NCBI GenBank assembly: GCA_026390435.1
Contig: JAPLFY010000105.1
Coordinates: 1 to 64,000 of the forward strand
DNA length: 64,000 bases
Direction: 5' to 3'
From: Pseudomonadota bacterium
Lineage (GTDB): Bacteria; Bdellovibrionota_B; Oligoflexia; Oligoflexales; CAIYRB01
Part shown: in pieces, positions 27,127 to 37,585 of the stretch
Layout of the letters: each line of letters begins with the position of its first letter
How positions within the stretch are numbered: position 1 is the stretch's first letter
Notes under the pieces: model-generated
The model's database searches: none
Told to the model about the DNA's origin: nothing
The model's input: only the letters and a program-made list of their open reading frames with translations
Made by a program: the position numbers and the translations under genes

Positions 27127-28047
27127 ATGATTAGAGGAATCAAGTTTAGTCGTTTTCTTTGCGTGTTGAGTATGATGTCCGCCTGTGGATCGCCGGATGC
27201 CCAGTCGTCGAGAACGCCGGTGGTTGGGCAAAATCAAGGTGCGGATGATACTGACTGCACTTCAGCGACGGATCAGAGTTCTGCTGCAGCGCTGCTCGAT
27301 ACAAAAGTTGTCAGCACAAAGGACACTAATCAGAGTGCCGATAGTGACAATTGTTTGCCGCGCAAGAAACCTGCGGTGGCGAGCGGCAATAAGAGCGGTA
27401 CATTAGGCCCCGCGAACGGTAATCCTCAGGTTGCTGCCAACGGCATACCGGCGAGCAGCAATAGCGCTTCTAATAACTCGGACGGTAGCCCTTTCTCCGA
27501 CAACACATCATCGGGTGGCCTCGGCGGTTTGGGTGGATTGGCGAACGGCCTCGGCGGTTTGGGTGGCCTTGGTGGTTTGGCCGGTGGCCTTGGTGGCCTG
27601 GCCGGCGGCCTCGGCGGTTTGGGTGGATTGGCGAACGGCCTTGGTGGCCTTGGTGGCCTTGGTGGTTTGGCCGGTGGCCTCGGCGGTTTAAGTGGATTAA
27701 CGAGTGGGCTTGGCGGTCTCGGTAATTTCGGAAACCTAGGTAGTCTATTCGGTGGCGGCCAATCTGGTGCTGGCAGTGGATCCACCAATAATTCCGCTAC
27801 GACAAACAACAGTAACGCGCCAACAACGGTGAGTGGTTCCGTTACCTATTCAGCTAATGTCTCGCCTTATCTCAACCGCGCTTGCGTGCGTTGTCACTCG
27901 AATCTCGGCAATTACGATGGCGCAAAACGAACAGCCAGCGATAGTTTAAACCGGATGAAGAGTGGCAACATGCCCCCAGGTGGTGGCGTTTCATCGTCCG
28001 ACCTTAGTCAGTTCCAGGCTTGGGTGACTGGTGGTACTCCTCAATAA
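27127..28047 (+). CDS. Gly-Leu-repeat lipoprotein with C-terminal haem-binding motif
   Basis: Lipobox MMSAC (Cys20). A disordered Ser/Thr/Asn region follows, then about 70 residues of GGLGGLANGL-type repeats (from about residue 130), then a C-terminal cytochrome-c-like segment YSANVSPYLNRACVRCHSNL with one CxxCH and a downstream NMPPGGG providing a likely Met ligand. This layout suggests a membrane-tethered, extended stalk presenting a haem domain. The Gly-Leu region is built of an imperfect 90-base tandem duplication. It converges on katG, with which it shares a bidirectional terminator. Function unknown. Confidence 0.75.
   Translation: MIRGIKFSRFLCVLSMMSACGSPDAQSSRTPVVGQNQGADDTDCTSATDQSSAAALLDTKVVSTKDTNQSADSDNCLPRKKPAVASGNKSGTLGPANGNPQVAANGIPASSNSASNNSDGSPFSDNTSSGGLGGLGGLANGLGGLGGLGGLAGGLGGLAGGLGGLGGLANGLGGLGGLGGLAGGLGGLSGLTSGLGGLGNFGNLGSLFGGGQSGAGSGSTNNSATTNNSNAPTTVSGSVTYSANVSPYLNRACVRCHSNLGNYDGAKRTASDSLNRMKSGNMPPGGGVSSSDLSQFQAWVTGGTPQ
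27517..27696 (+). repeat. Imperfect 90-base tandem duplication coding Gly-Leu repeats
   Basis: The stretch at 27517-27550 recurs unchanged, but for the last few bases, at 27607-27640, giving a 90-base unit twice. Each unit contains smaller GGN-CTN-GGN triplet repeats, so slippage or unequal recombination could change its length. It encodes about 60 residues of GGLGGLANGL-like sequence. Confidence 0.7.
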
Positions 28048-28064
28048 TTTTTTTAACAAAAAAC

Positions 28065-28096
28065 AGGCCTTGGAACGATGTAGCGTTCCAAGGCCT
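28065..28096. terminator. Bidirectional terminator between lipoprotein gene and katG
   Basis: AGGCCTTGGAACG (28065-28077), loop ATGTAG, CGTTCCAAGGCCT (28084-28096): a perfect 13-bp stem. T-rich sequence follows on the plus strand (ATTTTACTT) and on the minus strand (TGTTTTTTG), so it can end both convergent transcripts. Confidence 0.93.
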
Positions 28097-28125
28097 ATTT
28101 TACTTACTCTAATGCACCCTAAGGT

Positions 28126-30453
<2,328 letters not shown>

Positions 30454-30607
30454 TCATATCTGCGGCGCAGCTTTGCTGAGCTGCTGCTTAGCTTGCAACT
30501 AAAGTGCCACTGGTATTCTTGGAGCACTGGGGGATTTTATTCTTCGGGAGGGTGACAAGGCACCTATACGGGCTGAGACGACGGGCGAATTTTTCGTATA
30601 GAAAAAT

Positions 30608-30683
30608 TGGAGGCGCCGCCCGGATTCGAACCGGGGCATGACGCATTTGCAATGCGCTCCCTTAGCCACTTGGGTACGGCGCC
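30608..30683 (-). tRNA. tRNA-Cys (anticodon GCA)
   Basis: Read on the minus strand: acceptor GGCGCCG pairs with CGGCGCC; anticodon stem GCGCA/TGCGT encloses the loop TTGCAAA with anticodon GCA; T-arm CCCGG-TTCGAAT-CCGGG; discriminator T and an encoded CCA (30608-30610). All arms pair, so the gene looks functional. Confidence 0.96.
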
Positions 30684-30741
30684 GTCGCTCAGTAAGGAAT
30701 TGCATTTATGACAAGAAAGCGCCCCCTCTGGCAAGGGGATT

Positions 30742-31734
30742 CTAAAATAAATTCACAATCATGTTCATGCCAAGAGTCGTATTGTCAGCGGTAACTGGGT
30801 CGCCGCCGAAGGGGAACAGTTTGGCATAGATGTTAAAATATAGGCCCTGAGCTGCCGTGATACCGAGGCCAAGCTGTTGGAAGTCGGGAGTCCGGCGGTA
30901 CTTGAAGCGCGGCGACATGTCGCGTGTATGTAAGTAAGTGATCGCGGTCATGGTGCGAAAGTTGAGGGTTGAGTTGAAGCGGTACTCGAAGGTTGGGTCG
31001 AGGTAGAACTGCGTCTCCATCTGCCCAGAGCGTTTATACTGCTTGCTGTCATAGAATGAGTTGGCAAAGCCGTTAAAAATCATTCCAATCGTGGCCCCTT
31101 CGGCGATCTCGTAGACCGTGTCAGAGAAGAATGACATGCCACTTCGGTAGCCGTTGAGTACGCGGTAGCGATAGCTCGTGTATTGCTTCGCGGAAATACC
31201 GGCGCGGACCATCACCGGGCCGATGCTGATGCGCCGGGCTAAATCCATGTACGGGTCGCTCATGCGCGTATTGCGGGGGCCTTGAAAGGGAGTTTCAGTC
31301 CCAACGCCCGTGCCAACGCCAGCCGTGGTTGTCGGATCGAGGCGGTTGCGCAGAGAGAATGTCCCGCTCATCGAGACGGCCGGCGCAGGAACGGCTTTGC
31401 CGGGGTTTGGGGCTTCAGCTGAAAATGGTTCGTTAATGGATGGGCCGCTATAGGAAAGATTGAACTGCCCGCTCCATGGCGAGCTAGAGCCGTCTAGTGC
31501 GCGCAGACGCTCATTCTTGATGGTCAGCGCCGGTTTCGTCTCGGGCTGAGACTCGGGCTTATTTACAGTTTTATTTTCAGCCTTAACTTCCACTGCCGGA
31601 GCCTTGGCTACTTCAGCCTGGGCGGGAGACGGCAGTGCTGAAATGCCGAGTAGTAAGGGCAGTAACGGGCGGCAAAGTAGGCGATGACGAATGATTTGAT
31701 TGACTGTTCGCACTGAAGCTATCCCTGGACGCAT
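30742..31734 (-). CDS. Exported outer-membrane beta-barrel-like protein
   Basis: The N-terminus has a signal peptide (LCRPLLPLLLGISALPSPAQA) then a Lys/Glu/Pro-rich linker (VEVKAENKTVNKPESQPETK). The last 230 residues show barrel strands: GQFNLSYSGPS, VMVRAGISAKQYTSYRYRVLN, LDPTFEYRFNSTLNFRTMTAI, ending in MIVNLF with the terminal Phe recognised by the barrel-assembly machine. No named family. It is transcribed away from tRNA-Cys's right side on the same strand. The role is unknown; a channel or structural protein is likely. Confidence 0.65.
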   Translation of the reverse strand: MRPGIASVRTVNQIIRHRLLCRPLLPLLLGISALPSPAQAEVAKAPAVEVKAENKTVNKPESQPETKPALTIKNERLRALDGSSSPWSGQFNLSYSGPSINEPFSAEAPNPGKAVPAPAVSMSGTFSLRNRLDPTTTAGVGTGVGTETPFQGPRNTRMSDPYMDLARRISIGPVMVRAGISAKQYTSYRYRVLNGYRSGMSFFSDTVYEIAEGATIGMIFNGFANSFYDSKQYKRSGQMETQFYLDPTFEYRFNSTLNFRTMTAITYLHTRDMSPRFKYRRTPDFQQLGLGITAAQGLYFNIYAKLFPFGGDPVTADNTTLGMNMIVNLF

Positions 31735-31872
31735 GGCCGCATCGCCCCTAAACTACTGATAATGATGGAAGATTTCTCGACCTAGCTGGGTCCGTGAAAG
31801 GGCGCCAGTAGAAGGCGAACTTATACCGATGACTCACTCAACCGTCACCCCTTTTCTCAGAAAGGTGTCCGC

Positions 31873-32550
31873 ATGCAGCATGTGATCGTCGCCGGTAGCA
31901 CCGGATTGGTTGGATCTGAGTTGATTCGTCAACTTAAAGAGCTTTCTAACGTTCGGGTTACGGCCCTGGTTCGCCGTCCTTGCGGTCTCAGCTTTCCTCC
32001 GCAGATTACAGAGAGGATCTTCGATTTTGATAGTGACAGGGCCTACTCTGAGATAGGCACCGAAGCTGTGCCCTGCGACATCCTTCTTTGCGCCGTCGGC
32101 AGCACGATCCGCAAGGCAGGCAGCCGCGCTGCCTTCGAGGCTATCGACCGCGGTATTCCGCTGCGCCTGGCAGCGGCTCTCGCCAGTAACAATCCAAAAG
32201 CTGTATTCGGCTTTGTATCATCTGTCGGAGCCGATCGTCCCCGCGGTTTTTACCTGCAAACGAAAGCGGCGGTGGAGGCGGGCCTTGCCGCTCTTGGGGT
32301 ACCGCATGTCCTCGCCCGTCCTTCGCTGCTCATGGGAGAGCGTTCAGAATCACGTCCTATGGAAGAGCTTATGACCCATGTTTTACCGTCGTTGTTCAGT
32401 CTTGGGGACCAGTTAGGGCTTAAACGCGCGTTAAATCGGTACCGACCGGTTGCAGCTACGCAAGTGGCCCGTGCCCTGCTGCAAGAAACTTTGAATCGTG
32501 ATGTACGCGGGCGAGTCGTGATTGAGGGCGAAGCTTTTTATAAGCCGTAA
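31873..32550 (+). CDS. NAD(P)-binding, HTATIP2-like oxidoreductase
   Basis: A short-chain Rossmann protein with VAGSTGLVGSELIRQL at the N-terminus (the glycine-rich nucleotide loop), a DILLCAVGSTIRKAG second block, the FVSSVGADRPRGFYLQTKAAVE segment carrying the Tyr/Lys-like region, and VPHVLARPSLLMG. This matches the atypical SDR group around HTATIP2. 225 residues, cytoplasmic, substrate unknown. Its 3' end overlaps the convergent DUF3443 gene by 13 bases. Confidence 0.8.
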   Translation: MQHVIVAGSTGLVGSELIRQLKELSNVRVTALVRRPCGLSFPPQITERIFDFDSDRAYSEIGTEAVPCDILLCAVGSTIRKAGSRAAFEAIDRGIPLRLAAALASNNPKAVFGFVSSVGADRPRGFYLQTKAAVEAGLAALGVPHVLARPSLLMGERSESRPMEELMTHVLPSLFSLGDQLGLKRALNRYRPVAATQVARALLQETLNRDVRGRVVIEGEAFYKP

Positions 32551-33899
32551 TACGGCCCCTTGCCTAAAGACGATGTCCGGTCCTCAAAGCCGAAATAGAT
32601 AGAGCGACCGAAAAAGAAGGGGAGGCCCCAGTCGATGACGGTAAAAGGTGAGTCAACGGCGCTGCTGTAAGGAGTGATAGGCAGTGCCGAGGCTAGCCCC
32701 GAGCTTGCCACAGCTTTTGACTCCAGCACGCCGGCGGCATTGGCGATGCTGAATGTAACTGCGGTGCTTGCTGCGTTCGCGTTGCCGTACATAGTCGCCG
32801 CTGCATTCACTACTTCCTGCGGACAGAGGTAGCCGGATGCCCTGGTGTTTGGCGCGCAAATAGGAACACTGCCAGCTGGTATCACCATTTCCGGCGAGCC
32901 GCTGTCGAAACGCGCACGCAGCGGCAGGTCGATCCCGCCGCCTGGATAAGTGCTGCTGATCTCGCCGCGCGTGTCGGCAGCAAGTGTTACGATGCTCGCT
33001 GGTGGGGTATTGTTGGGGCGTGTGCCGATGCCTAGTATCATCTGTCCATCTGCATTTGGAGCGCCCGTAGCGGGGACTGCATTTAAGCGGAACACAACTC
33101 CGTTATTGTCCGTTGGGAGTGAAGCGACGGGATTTTGTAGTTGCACAGCGCTGGTAGTTCCGATGCACGAACCGTCGCTGCCGCAGCTGTAATAGATACC
33201 CACCTGTGCATTGGTCGTACAGGCGATGCCACAATCTTGCACCAGCATGCTGACGCCCAGAATACCGTTAAATCCGGCTTGCTCAGGACTTAGGTCAGGC
33301 GTGGTTTGGGCTGCAGTACAAAGCGGTGGTGGCGTGGCGTACGTGCTGTCTATCAGCTGGACAGGGGCTTGGGTTGCCGGCTCGCCGCCAAGTTTGATAT
33401 CAACTAGCGCAATTGGTCCCCAGTCGCTCGCGAGTCCTGTATAGGACATGCATTCGGTAAGTCTGCCTCCAGCCGCAGAGGTCACGGGGGTTGTGGCGAT
33501 CTTCACGACAGAGGCGAAAAGCCGCAGCCCTGAGCTGCCTGTGTCTAAAATAATATTGTTTATAGTTTGGCAGAAACTTGTGCCCGGCTGACAGATAGTG
33601 ACTGAGGTGCAGGGCTGATTTGGATACTGGAGTTTCGCATCACCGCAGAGCGCGCCGTTGACCGTAAAAGGCACCACGTTCGCTTCCAGTGGGCCGTTAT
33701 TGTCGACCAAGGGCGGAACTGGACTGGGCGGTGTCACTGGGGGCTGCGGGGTGCCCGGTCCGGTACTGTGGGGTGCCGTTGCAGGGCTTGGATCTGAACT
33801 TTTACGCGCTTTAGATTTGCTGATGATACTGCAAGCTACGGCGCTGAACAGCACCGTGCTTAGACAGACCACGCTGAGGGTTGGTTTGAAGTTCCTCAT
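32538..33899 (-). CDS. DUF3443-family lipoprotein, aspartic-protease-like
   Basis: Lipobox SAVAC (Cys23) is followed by a Pro-rich linker (about 45-65). The DUF3443 body has IILDTGSSGLRLF, and a second RFDSGSPEMVIP, resembling the two DTG/DSG motifs of pepsin-type aspartic proteases. Conserved Cys pairs and the C-terminal FTVIDWGLPFFFGRSIYFGFE typical of the family complete it. If active, it would be an envelope-anchored protease, but activity has not been shown for DUF3443 to my knowledge. 453 residues, complete. The leader seems very short. Confidence 0.82.
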   Translation of the reverse strand: MRNFKPTLSVVCLSTVLFSAVACSIISKSKARKSSDPSPATAPHSTGPGTPQPPVTPPSPVPPLVDNNGPLEANVVPFTVNGALCGDAKLQYPNQPCTSVTICQPGTSFCQTINNIILDTGSSGLRLFASVVKIATTPVTSAAGGRLTECMSYTGLASDWGPIALVDIKLGGEPATQAPVQLIDSTYATPPPLCTAAQTTPDLSPEQAGFNGILGVSMLVQDCGIACTTNAQVGIYYSCGSDGSCIGTTSAVQLQNPVASLPTDNNGVVFRLNAVPATGAPNADGQMILGIGTRPNNTPPASIVTLAADTRGEISSTYPGGGIDLPLRARFDSGSPEMVIPAGSVPICAPNTRASGYLCPQEVVNAAATMYGNANAASTAVTFSIANAAGVLESKAVASSGLASALPITPYSSAVDSPFTVIDWGLPFFFGRSIYFGFEDRTSSLGKGPYYGL

Positions 33900-34095
33900 A
33901 TCTAAGGGTCTTCGGCACTTACCTAAGTTTCTTTAGAACGCTTTCGGCGCGGTGGGATGCGGTTCACTGTGTTAGTCGCCGCAATCACAGTATTAGTCTG
34001 AACTTGTATACATTTCGGAATGAAAATCGTAGCATACAGCGATACACGCCAAATTAGGCAGTTGCCATTATGTCGACCCGGACGAGGCTAGGACG

Positions 34096-35091
34096 ATGAT
34101 CATTTGTCAGGGATTAGGTAAGGACTTCAAACACTACCAAAAAACAGCCGGTTTTGTGGGGTCACTGAAATCTTTCTTTCACCGCAGCTACGAACGTAGG
34201 GCAGCCGTACACAATTTCGACCTTGAAATTCAGCACGGCGAGATGGTCGGTCTTCTAGGACCAAATGGGGCTGGTAAAACCACGCTGATGAAAATGTTCA
34301 GCGGCATTATCGTTCCTAGCCACGGAAAGTTGCAGGTGCTTGGGCACGTGCCGTTTGAGCGCGAGCATGGATTTCGCAAAAAAATCGCTCTTGTCATGGG
34401 GCAGAAATCCCAGCTGTGGTGGGACATACCTGCCATGGACTCATTTCTGCTCCTGCAGAAATATTATGAAATCGACAATCGCGACTTTAAAAAGAGGTTG
34501 GGTGAGCTTAGTGCTTTGCTCGGTGTCGAGAGGCAACTTCAGGTTCACGTGCGCAAGTTATCTCTTGGCGAACGCATGAAGATGGAACTCATGGCCTGTC
34601 TGCTGCATCGGCCCGAGATCCTCTTTTTGGACGAGCCCACGATTGGTCTCGATGTGGTTGCCCAGCGTAATATTCGCGATTTTATTGCTCAGTATCAGGC
34701 TCAGTATAAGACCACAGTGATTTTGACGTCGCACTACATGGCTGATGTTGAGGCACTCTGCCAACGCATCGTTCTGGTGCTGGGCGGGACCAAGCGCTTT
34801 GATGGTCCGATACGGGAATTCTCTAATATCCTTGGCCGTGAAAAGTTTGTCAGTGTCACGTTTTCGGAATCTATCGCTGATCCAACGAGTTTTTGGGCAA
34901 CGTTCGATCCTCAGTGGAACGAAAGCCGGACCCGCGTTGACCTGCGGGTGCCCGAGGCTGAACTTCGCTCCAGCGCGGTTGCGATACTGCAGCGCTTTCC
35001 AGTCGCCGAGTTTAGCATGGAAAAGCTGCCGATTGAGCGAGTGATGAATGCGCTGCTGGCCAACCCGCAGCTACTCAAGGGAGCTGAATAA
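34096..35091 (+). CDS. ABC exporter ATP-binding subunit
   Basis: 331 residues. Walker A LLGPNGAGKTTLM, Q-loop near VMGQKSQLWWD, signature LSLGERMKMELM, Walker B ILFLDEPTIGLD and switch His (ILTSHYMAD) are all present. The long C-terminal extension (about 230-331) is usual in ATPases that pair with the ABC2_membrane_6 permeases. The stop overlaps the following permease gene by one base, so the three genes form one operon. The cargo is unknown; relatives export antibiotics, viologens or lipids. Confidence 0.92.
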   Translation: MIICQGLGKDFKHYQKTAGFVGSLKSFFHRSYERRAAVHNFDLEIQHGEMVGLLGPNGAGKTTLMKMFSGIIVPSHGKLQVLGHVPFEREHGFRKKIALVMGQKSQLWWDIPAMDSFLLLQKYYEIDNRDFKKRLGELSALLGVERQLQVHVRKLSLGERMKMELMACLLHRPEILFLDEPTIGLDVVAQRNIRDFIAQYQAQYKTTVILTSHYMADVEALCQRIVLVLGGTKRFDGPIREFSNILGREKFVSVTFSESIADPTSFWATFDPQWNESRTRVDLRVPEAELRSSAVAILQRFPVAEFSMEKLPIERVMNALLANPQLLKGAE

Positions 35092-35897
35092 TGGCGAGTG
35101 CACAGCTCGCTAAGTGGTGGGCGACCATTCGGATTAGTTGGAATAAGCAGCTCAGCTATAAGCTGAATTTCTTGTTGCTGGTTATTGGCCCGAGCGTGGT
35201 GTTCTTCTTTGTTAAGTACAGTCTATGGACAGCCATTTTTCGGCTCGAGGGCATCGGTAAAATTCAGGGTTACGACCTAAGTAACATGCTTCGTTATCAG
35301 ATATGGAGTCTGATCGTCGCGCTGGTGGCACAGGGTTACAACAGCATGAATTTGGCCGAGGATATAAGAATGGGCCGCATATCGGCCTATCTTGTTTATC
35401 CCTTCGATTTCTGGTCATTTCAAACTGCGGGTTTCATTTCCTTTCAAGGACTGCAACTAGTCACAGTCAGTGTCACTTTACTTTTCATGTTTGGGCTTGG
35501 GTTTTTGCAGCATCTGCATGTGCCCGATTTGCTTAGCGGTCTAGCCTTTTCCTTGGTGGTCAGTTTCTTCTGGTATCAAGTCAGTTATTTGATTGGGCTT
35601 GCAGCATTTTGGCTAGAGGAAACCTGGGTGCTTCGGGTCATGTTTATTACGATTTCGCAGTTTTTTTCCGGGGCGATTTTGCCGCTCGAAGTGTACCCAA
35701 AATATTTGCTGAACATACTGGCTTGGACTCCTTTTCCGTATCTGACCTATACGCCAGTGAAGATCTTTATGGGTGAATACAGCGGTAGTCTCAGTCAGGC
35801 TTGGATTACTTTGCTTGCCTGGATGGTAGTGGTTGGGCTCTTGAATCGTTTGGTTTGGCAACGCGGGTTGCGCCTATACACAGCTGCGGGGATGTGA
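35091..35897 (+). CDS. ABC-2 type permease subunit (ABC2_membrane_6-like)
   Basis: 268 residues with about six hydrophobic helices. The N-terminus (NKQLSYKLNFLLLVIGPSVVFF) and the middle segment (EDIRMGRISAYLVYPFDFW) match this two-permease exporter family. It overlaps the ATPase gene at the A of its ATG and is followed after three bases by a second permease, so a heterodimeric channel is expected in the inner membrane. Confidence 0.85.
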   Translation: MASAQLAKWWATIRISWNKQLSYKLNFLLLVIGPSVVFFFVKYSLWTAIFRLEGIGKIQGYDLSNMLRYQIWSLIVALVAQGYNSMNLAEDIRMGRISAYLVYPFDFWSFQTAGFISFQGLQLVTVSVTLLFMFGLGFLQHLHVPDLLSGLAFSLVVSFFWYQVSYLIGLAAFWLEETWVLRVMFITISQFFSGAILPLEVYPKYLLNILAWTPFPYLTYTPVKIFMGEYSGSLSQAWITLLAWMVVVGLLNRLVWQRGLRLYTAAGM

Positions 35898-35900
35898 AGG

Positions 35901-36695
35901 ATGTTGCGAGAAATCCGTCATTATGCTGGGGTTTACTTGCGCTTCATGAGCACCTGCTTTGCCGCAGCGAGTACCTACCGCCTTCATTTCGTGCTCTTAA
36001 TTATCATGGATCAACTTTTTTATCTGAGCATGCTCGGGTCAGTCGATTTTCTTTACAATAACGTCCCTAAAATCGGCGACTGGGGGCGTGACCAGTTTAT
36101 GTTTTTTGTCGCCTTCAGCTTGGCCATAGATCATCTGCATATGAGTTTTATCAGTGAGAGTTTCTGGGAGTTTTCCTACGACATACGCACAGGTAAATTG
36201 GATTTTATTCTGCTGCGCCCGCTGAATACTCTGTTCTCAGTATTTGCCCGGCAGATTCGGCCGGCGACGCTAGTGAATTTTGTGACCCCTTGGGGTGTTC
36301 TGATTTATTTCGGGCTTAGGCTTGGTCTAGATAGCTGGGCGTGGGTCTCGATGTTTCCCCTAGTCATACTCGGACTGCTTCTTCTGACCTCGATAGAAAT
36401 CTTACTGTCGATGCTGATGTTTTGGACTGTTGAGTCGATGGGCATCAACTTTCTTCGCATACAGCTCCAGACTATTTCGCGCTGGCCTGACTTTATCTAC
36501 CAAGGCTTCGCGAAGCGGTTTTTTACGCTGGTCATGCCAGTGCTGTTGATCGGTAGTGCGCCGGTTTATTTTCTGCTCGATCATAGTCGCTGGGCCGGGC
36601 TAATTGCCATGGGCGCGGCGTTACTTATGAGCTGGCTATTGATCGCTTTTTTTTGGCGCCTGGGGCTTAAGGCCTACGAATCGGCGTCAAGCTAA
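35901..36695 (+). CDS. ABC-2 type permease subunit (second)
   Basis: 264 residues with about six hydrophobic segments and the family pattern SYDIRTGKLDFILLRPLNTLFSV, parallel to EDIRMGRISAYLVYP in its partner. Start ATG 35901 is three bases after the previous stop. It completes an ATPase-permease-permease operon that ends at a hairpin (36692-36718). Confidence 0.85.
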   Translation: MLREIRHYAGVYLRFMSTCFAAASTYRLHFVLLIIMDQLFYLSMLGSVDFLYNNVPKIGDWGRDQFMFFVAFSLAIDHLHMSFISESFWEFSYDIRTGKLDFILLRPLNTLFSVFARQIRPATLVNFVTPWGVLIYFGLRLGLDSWAWVSMFPLVILGLLLLTSIEILLSMLMFWTVESMGINFLRIQLQTISRWPDFIYQGFAKRFFTLVMPVLLIGSAPVYFLLDHSRWAGLIAMGAALLMSWLLIAFFWRLGLKAYESASS

Positions 36696-36718
36696 GCCAT
36701 GTGTCTTGCATGGCTTAG
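36692..36718. terminator. Terminator hairpin after ABC operon
   Basis: CTAAGCCATG (36692-36701) and CATGGCTTAG (36709-36718) form a perfect 10-bp stem with a seven-base loop, starting at the stop codon. A T-run (CTTTTTC) follows seven bases later. It sits between convergent genes and may also serve the barrel gene opposite. Confidence 0.75.
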
Positions 36719-36739
36719 TAGCTTTTTCAGCCGGAAGAC

Positions 36740-37390
36740 TTAGAACAGTACAGATAGCGAGAATAGTCTAAACTCAAGAATTAGTTTTGAGACCACGCCG
36801 TTGTTACTCGAGCCATCGGCGGTAGCTTTGGCCGTTGAGTTTTCGTAGCTGGCTCTCACCCAGACATTGATCGCGATATGCGGATATAGTAGGTAGCGAG
36901 CACCAGCTGTAAGTTTGCTCAGTACAATTCTTTCAGAACCGCTGGTAGTGCCTATAGTTTGAGAGTTAGCGCGCGATCCGACCAAGAACCCACCATAAGG
37001 AATCCAGCGACTGGAGCTGATCGGTGATGACTCTTCTCCGGCCTTTAAGGGTTTTTCCTTTTCTAAGGCGCGGTCGGGACTATTGAATAGAATGCCAAGG
37101 TTCCAATCATTGTTATTCCAGGCATTCGTATAATCGCCAGTGGTCTTACTAAGATTATTTAAGGTGACATCGATGACAGGCTCAACGTGGGGCGAGACGA
37201 AGTATCCGTAGCCTAGATTGCCCTTGATTGAGCGTTCGTTGAGGGTAGTGTTTGTGCTGCCTGACGCAATTTTGCCGGATGCATAGGTGAAATCTAAGTA
37301 GCCGTTAACTTCGTGATTATAATCAGCCAGGGCGTATGAAGATCCGAGTACAGCCCAAAGGCATAAGATTTTCTGAACCATCTTCAGCAT
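36740..37390 (-). CDS. Exported outer-membrane beta-barrel-like protein
   Basis: Signal peptide VQKILCLWAVLGSSYALA, then about 190 residues of strand-rich sequence (HEVNGYLDFTYASGKIASG, RSIKGNLGYGYFVSPHVEPVI, LTAGARYLLYPHIAINVWVRA), ending SLSVLF with terminal Phe. This is a small barrel of unrecognised family. ATG 37390 has AGGAGG upstream; ATG 37381 is an alternative. A weak sigma-28-like promoter lies about 20 bases upstream (37411-37437). Confidence 0.65.
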   Translation of the reverse strand: MLKMVQKILCLWAVLGSSYALADYNHEVNGYLDFTYASGKIASGSTNTTLNERSIKGNLGYGYFVSPHVEPVIDVTLNNLSKTTGDYTNAWNNNDWNLGILFNSPDRALEKEKPLKAGEESSPISSSRWIPYGGFLVGSRANSQTIGTTSGSERIVLSKLTAGARYLLYPHIAINVWVRASYENSTAKATADGSSNNGVVSKLILEFRLFSLSVLF

Positions 37391-37410
37391 ATTAAGTCCT
37401 CCTAAGGAAG

Positions 37411-37437
37411 CCTTCGGCGCTAAATGATAAAAGTTTA
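37411..37437 (-). promoter_or_regulatory. Weak sigma-28-like promoter
   Basis: On the minus strand: TAAACTTT, 11-base spacer, GCCGAAGG. The -35 box differs from FliA consensus at one base and the -10 at three. Transcription would start just before the ribosome site of the barrel gene. Weaker than most copies in this window. Confidence 0.4.
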
Positions 37438-37507
37438 GCTGTGGCGTGAGATGGGTAGCTTTGCTGGTGTTTTAATGACCTGAAATTACAGGTAATGAAA
37501 AAATAAT

Positions 37508-37535
37508 TAAAGTTTTGACCACAAAATACCGATAA
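37508..37535 (+). promoter_or_regulatory. Sigma-28 (FliA-type) promoter
   Basis: TAAAGTTT (37508-37515), 12-base spacer, ACCGATAA (37528-37535); fifteen of sixteen box positions match. The lipoprotein ATG is 51 bases downstream. Confidence 0.75.
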
Positions 37536-37585
37536 CTCCCTTGATCCGATGATCTGAGCAGCCGAGTTCGATAGAGGAGTGGCAC

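Noticed and set aside
27426-27809. Proline-rich frame on the minus strand
   Set aside because: It is the complement of the Gly-Leu repeats on the plus strand; no start context or terminus of its own.
33909-33935. Sigma-28-like site (TAAAGAAA-N11-GCCGAAGA, minus) before the DUF3443 lipoprotein
   Set aside because: Predicted start of transcription falls about three bases before the ATG, leaving no leader; three mismatches in each box. Not counted as supported.
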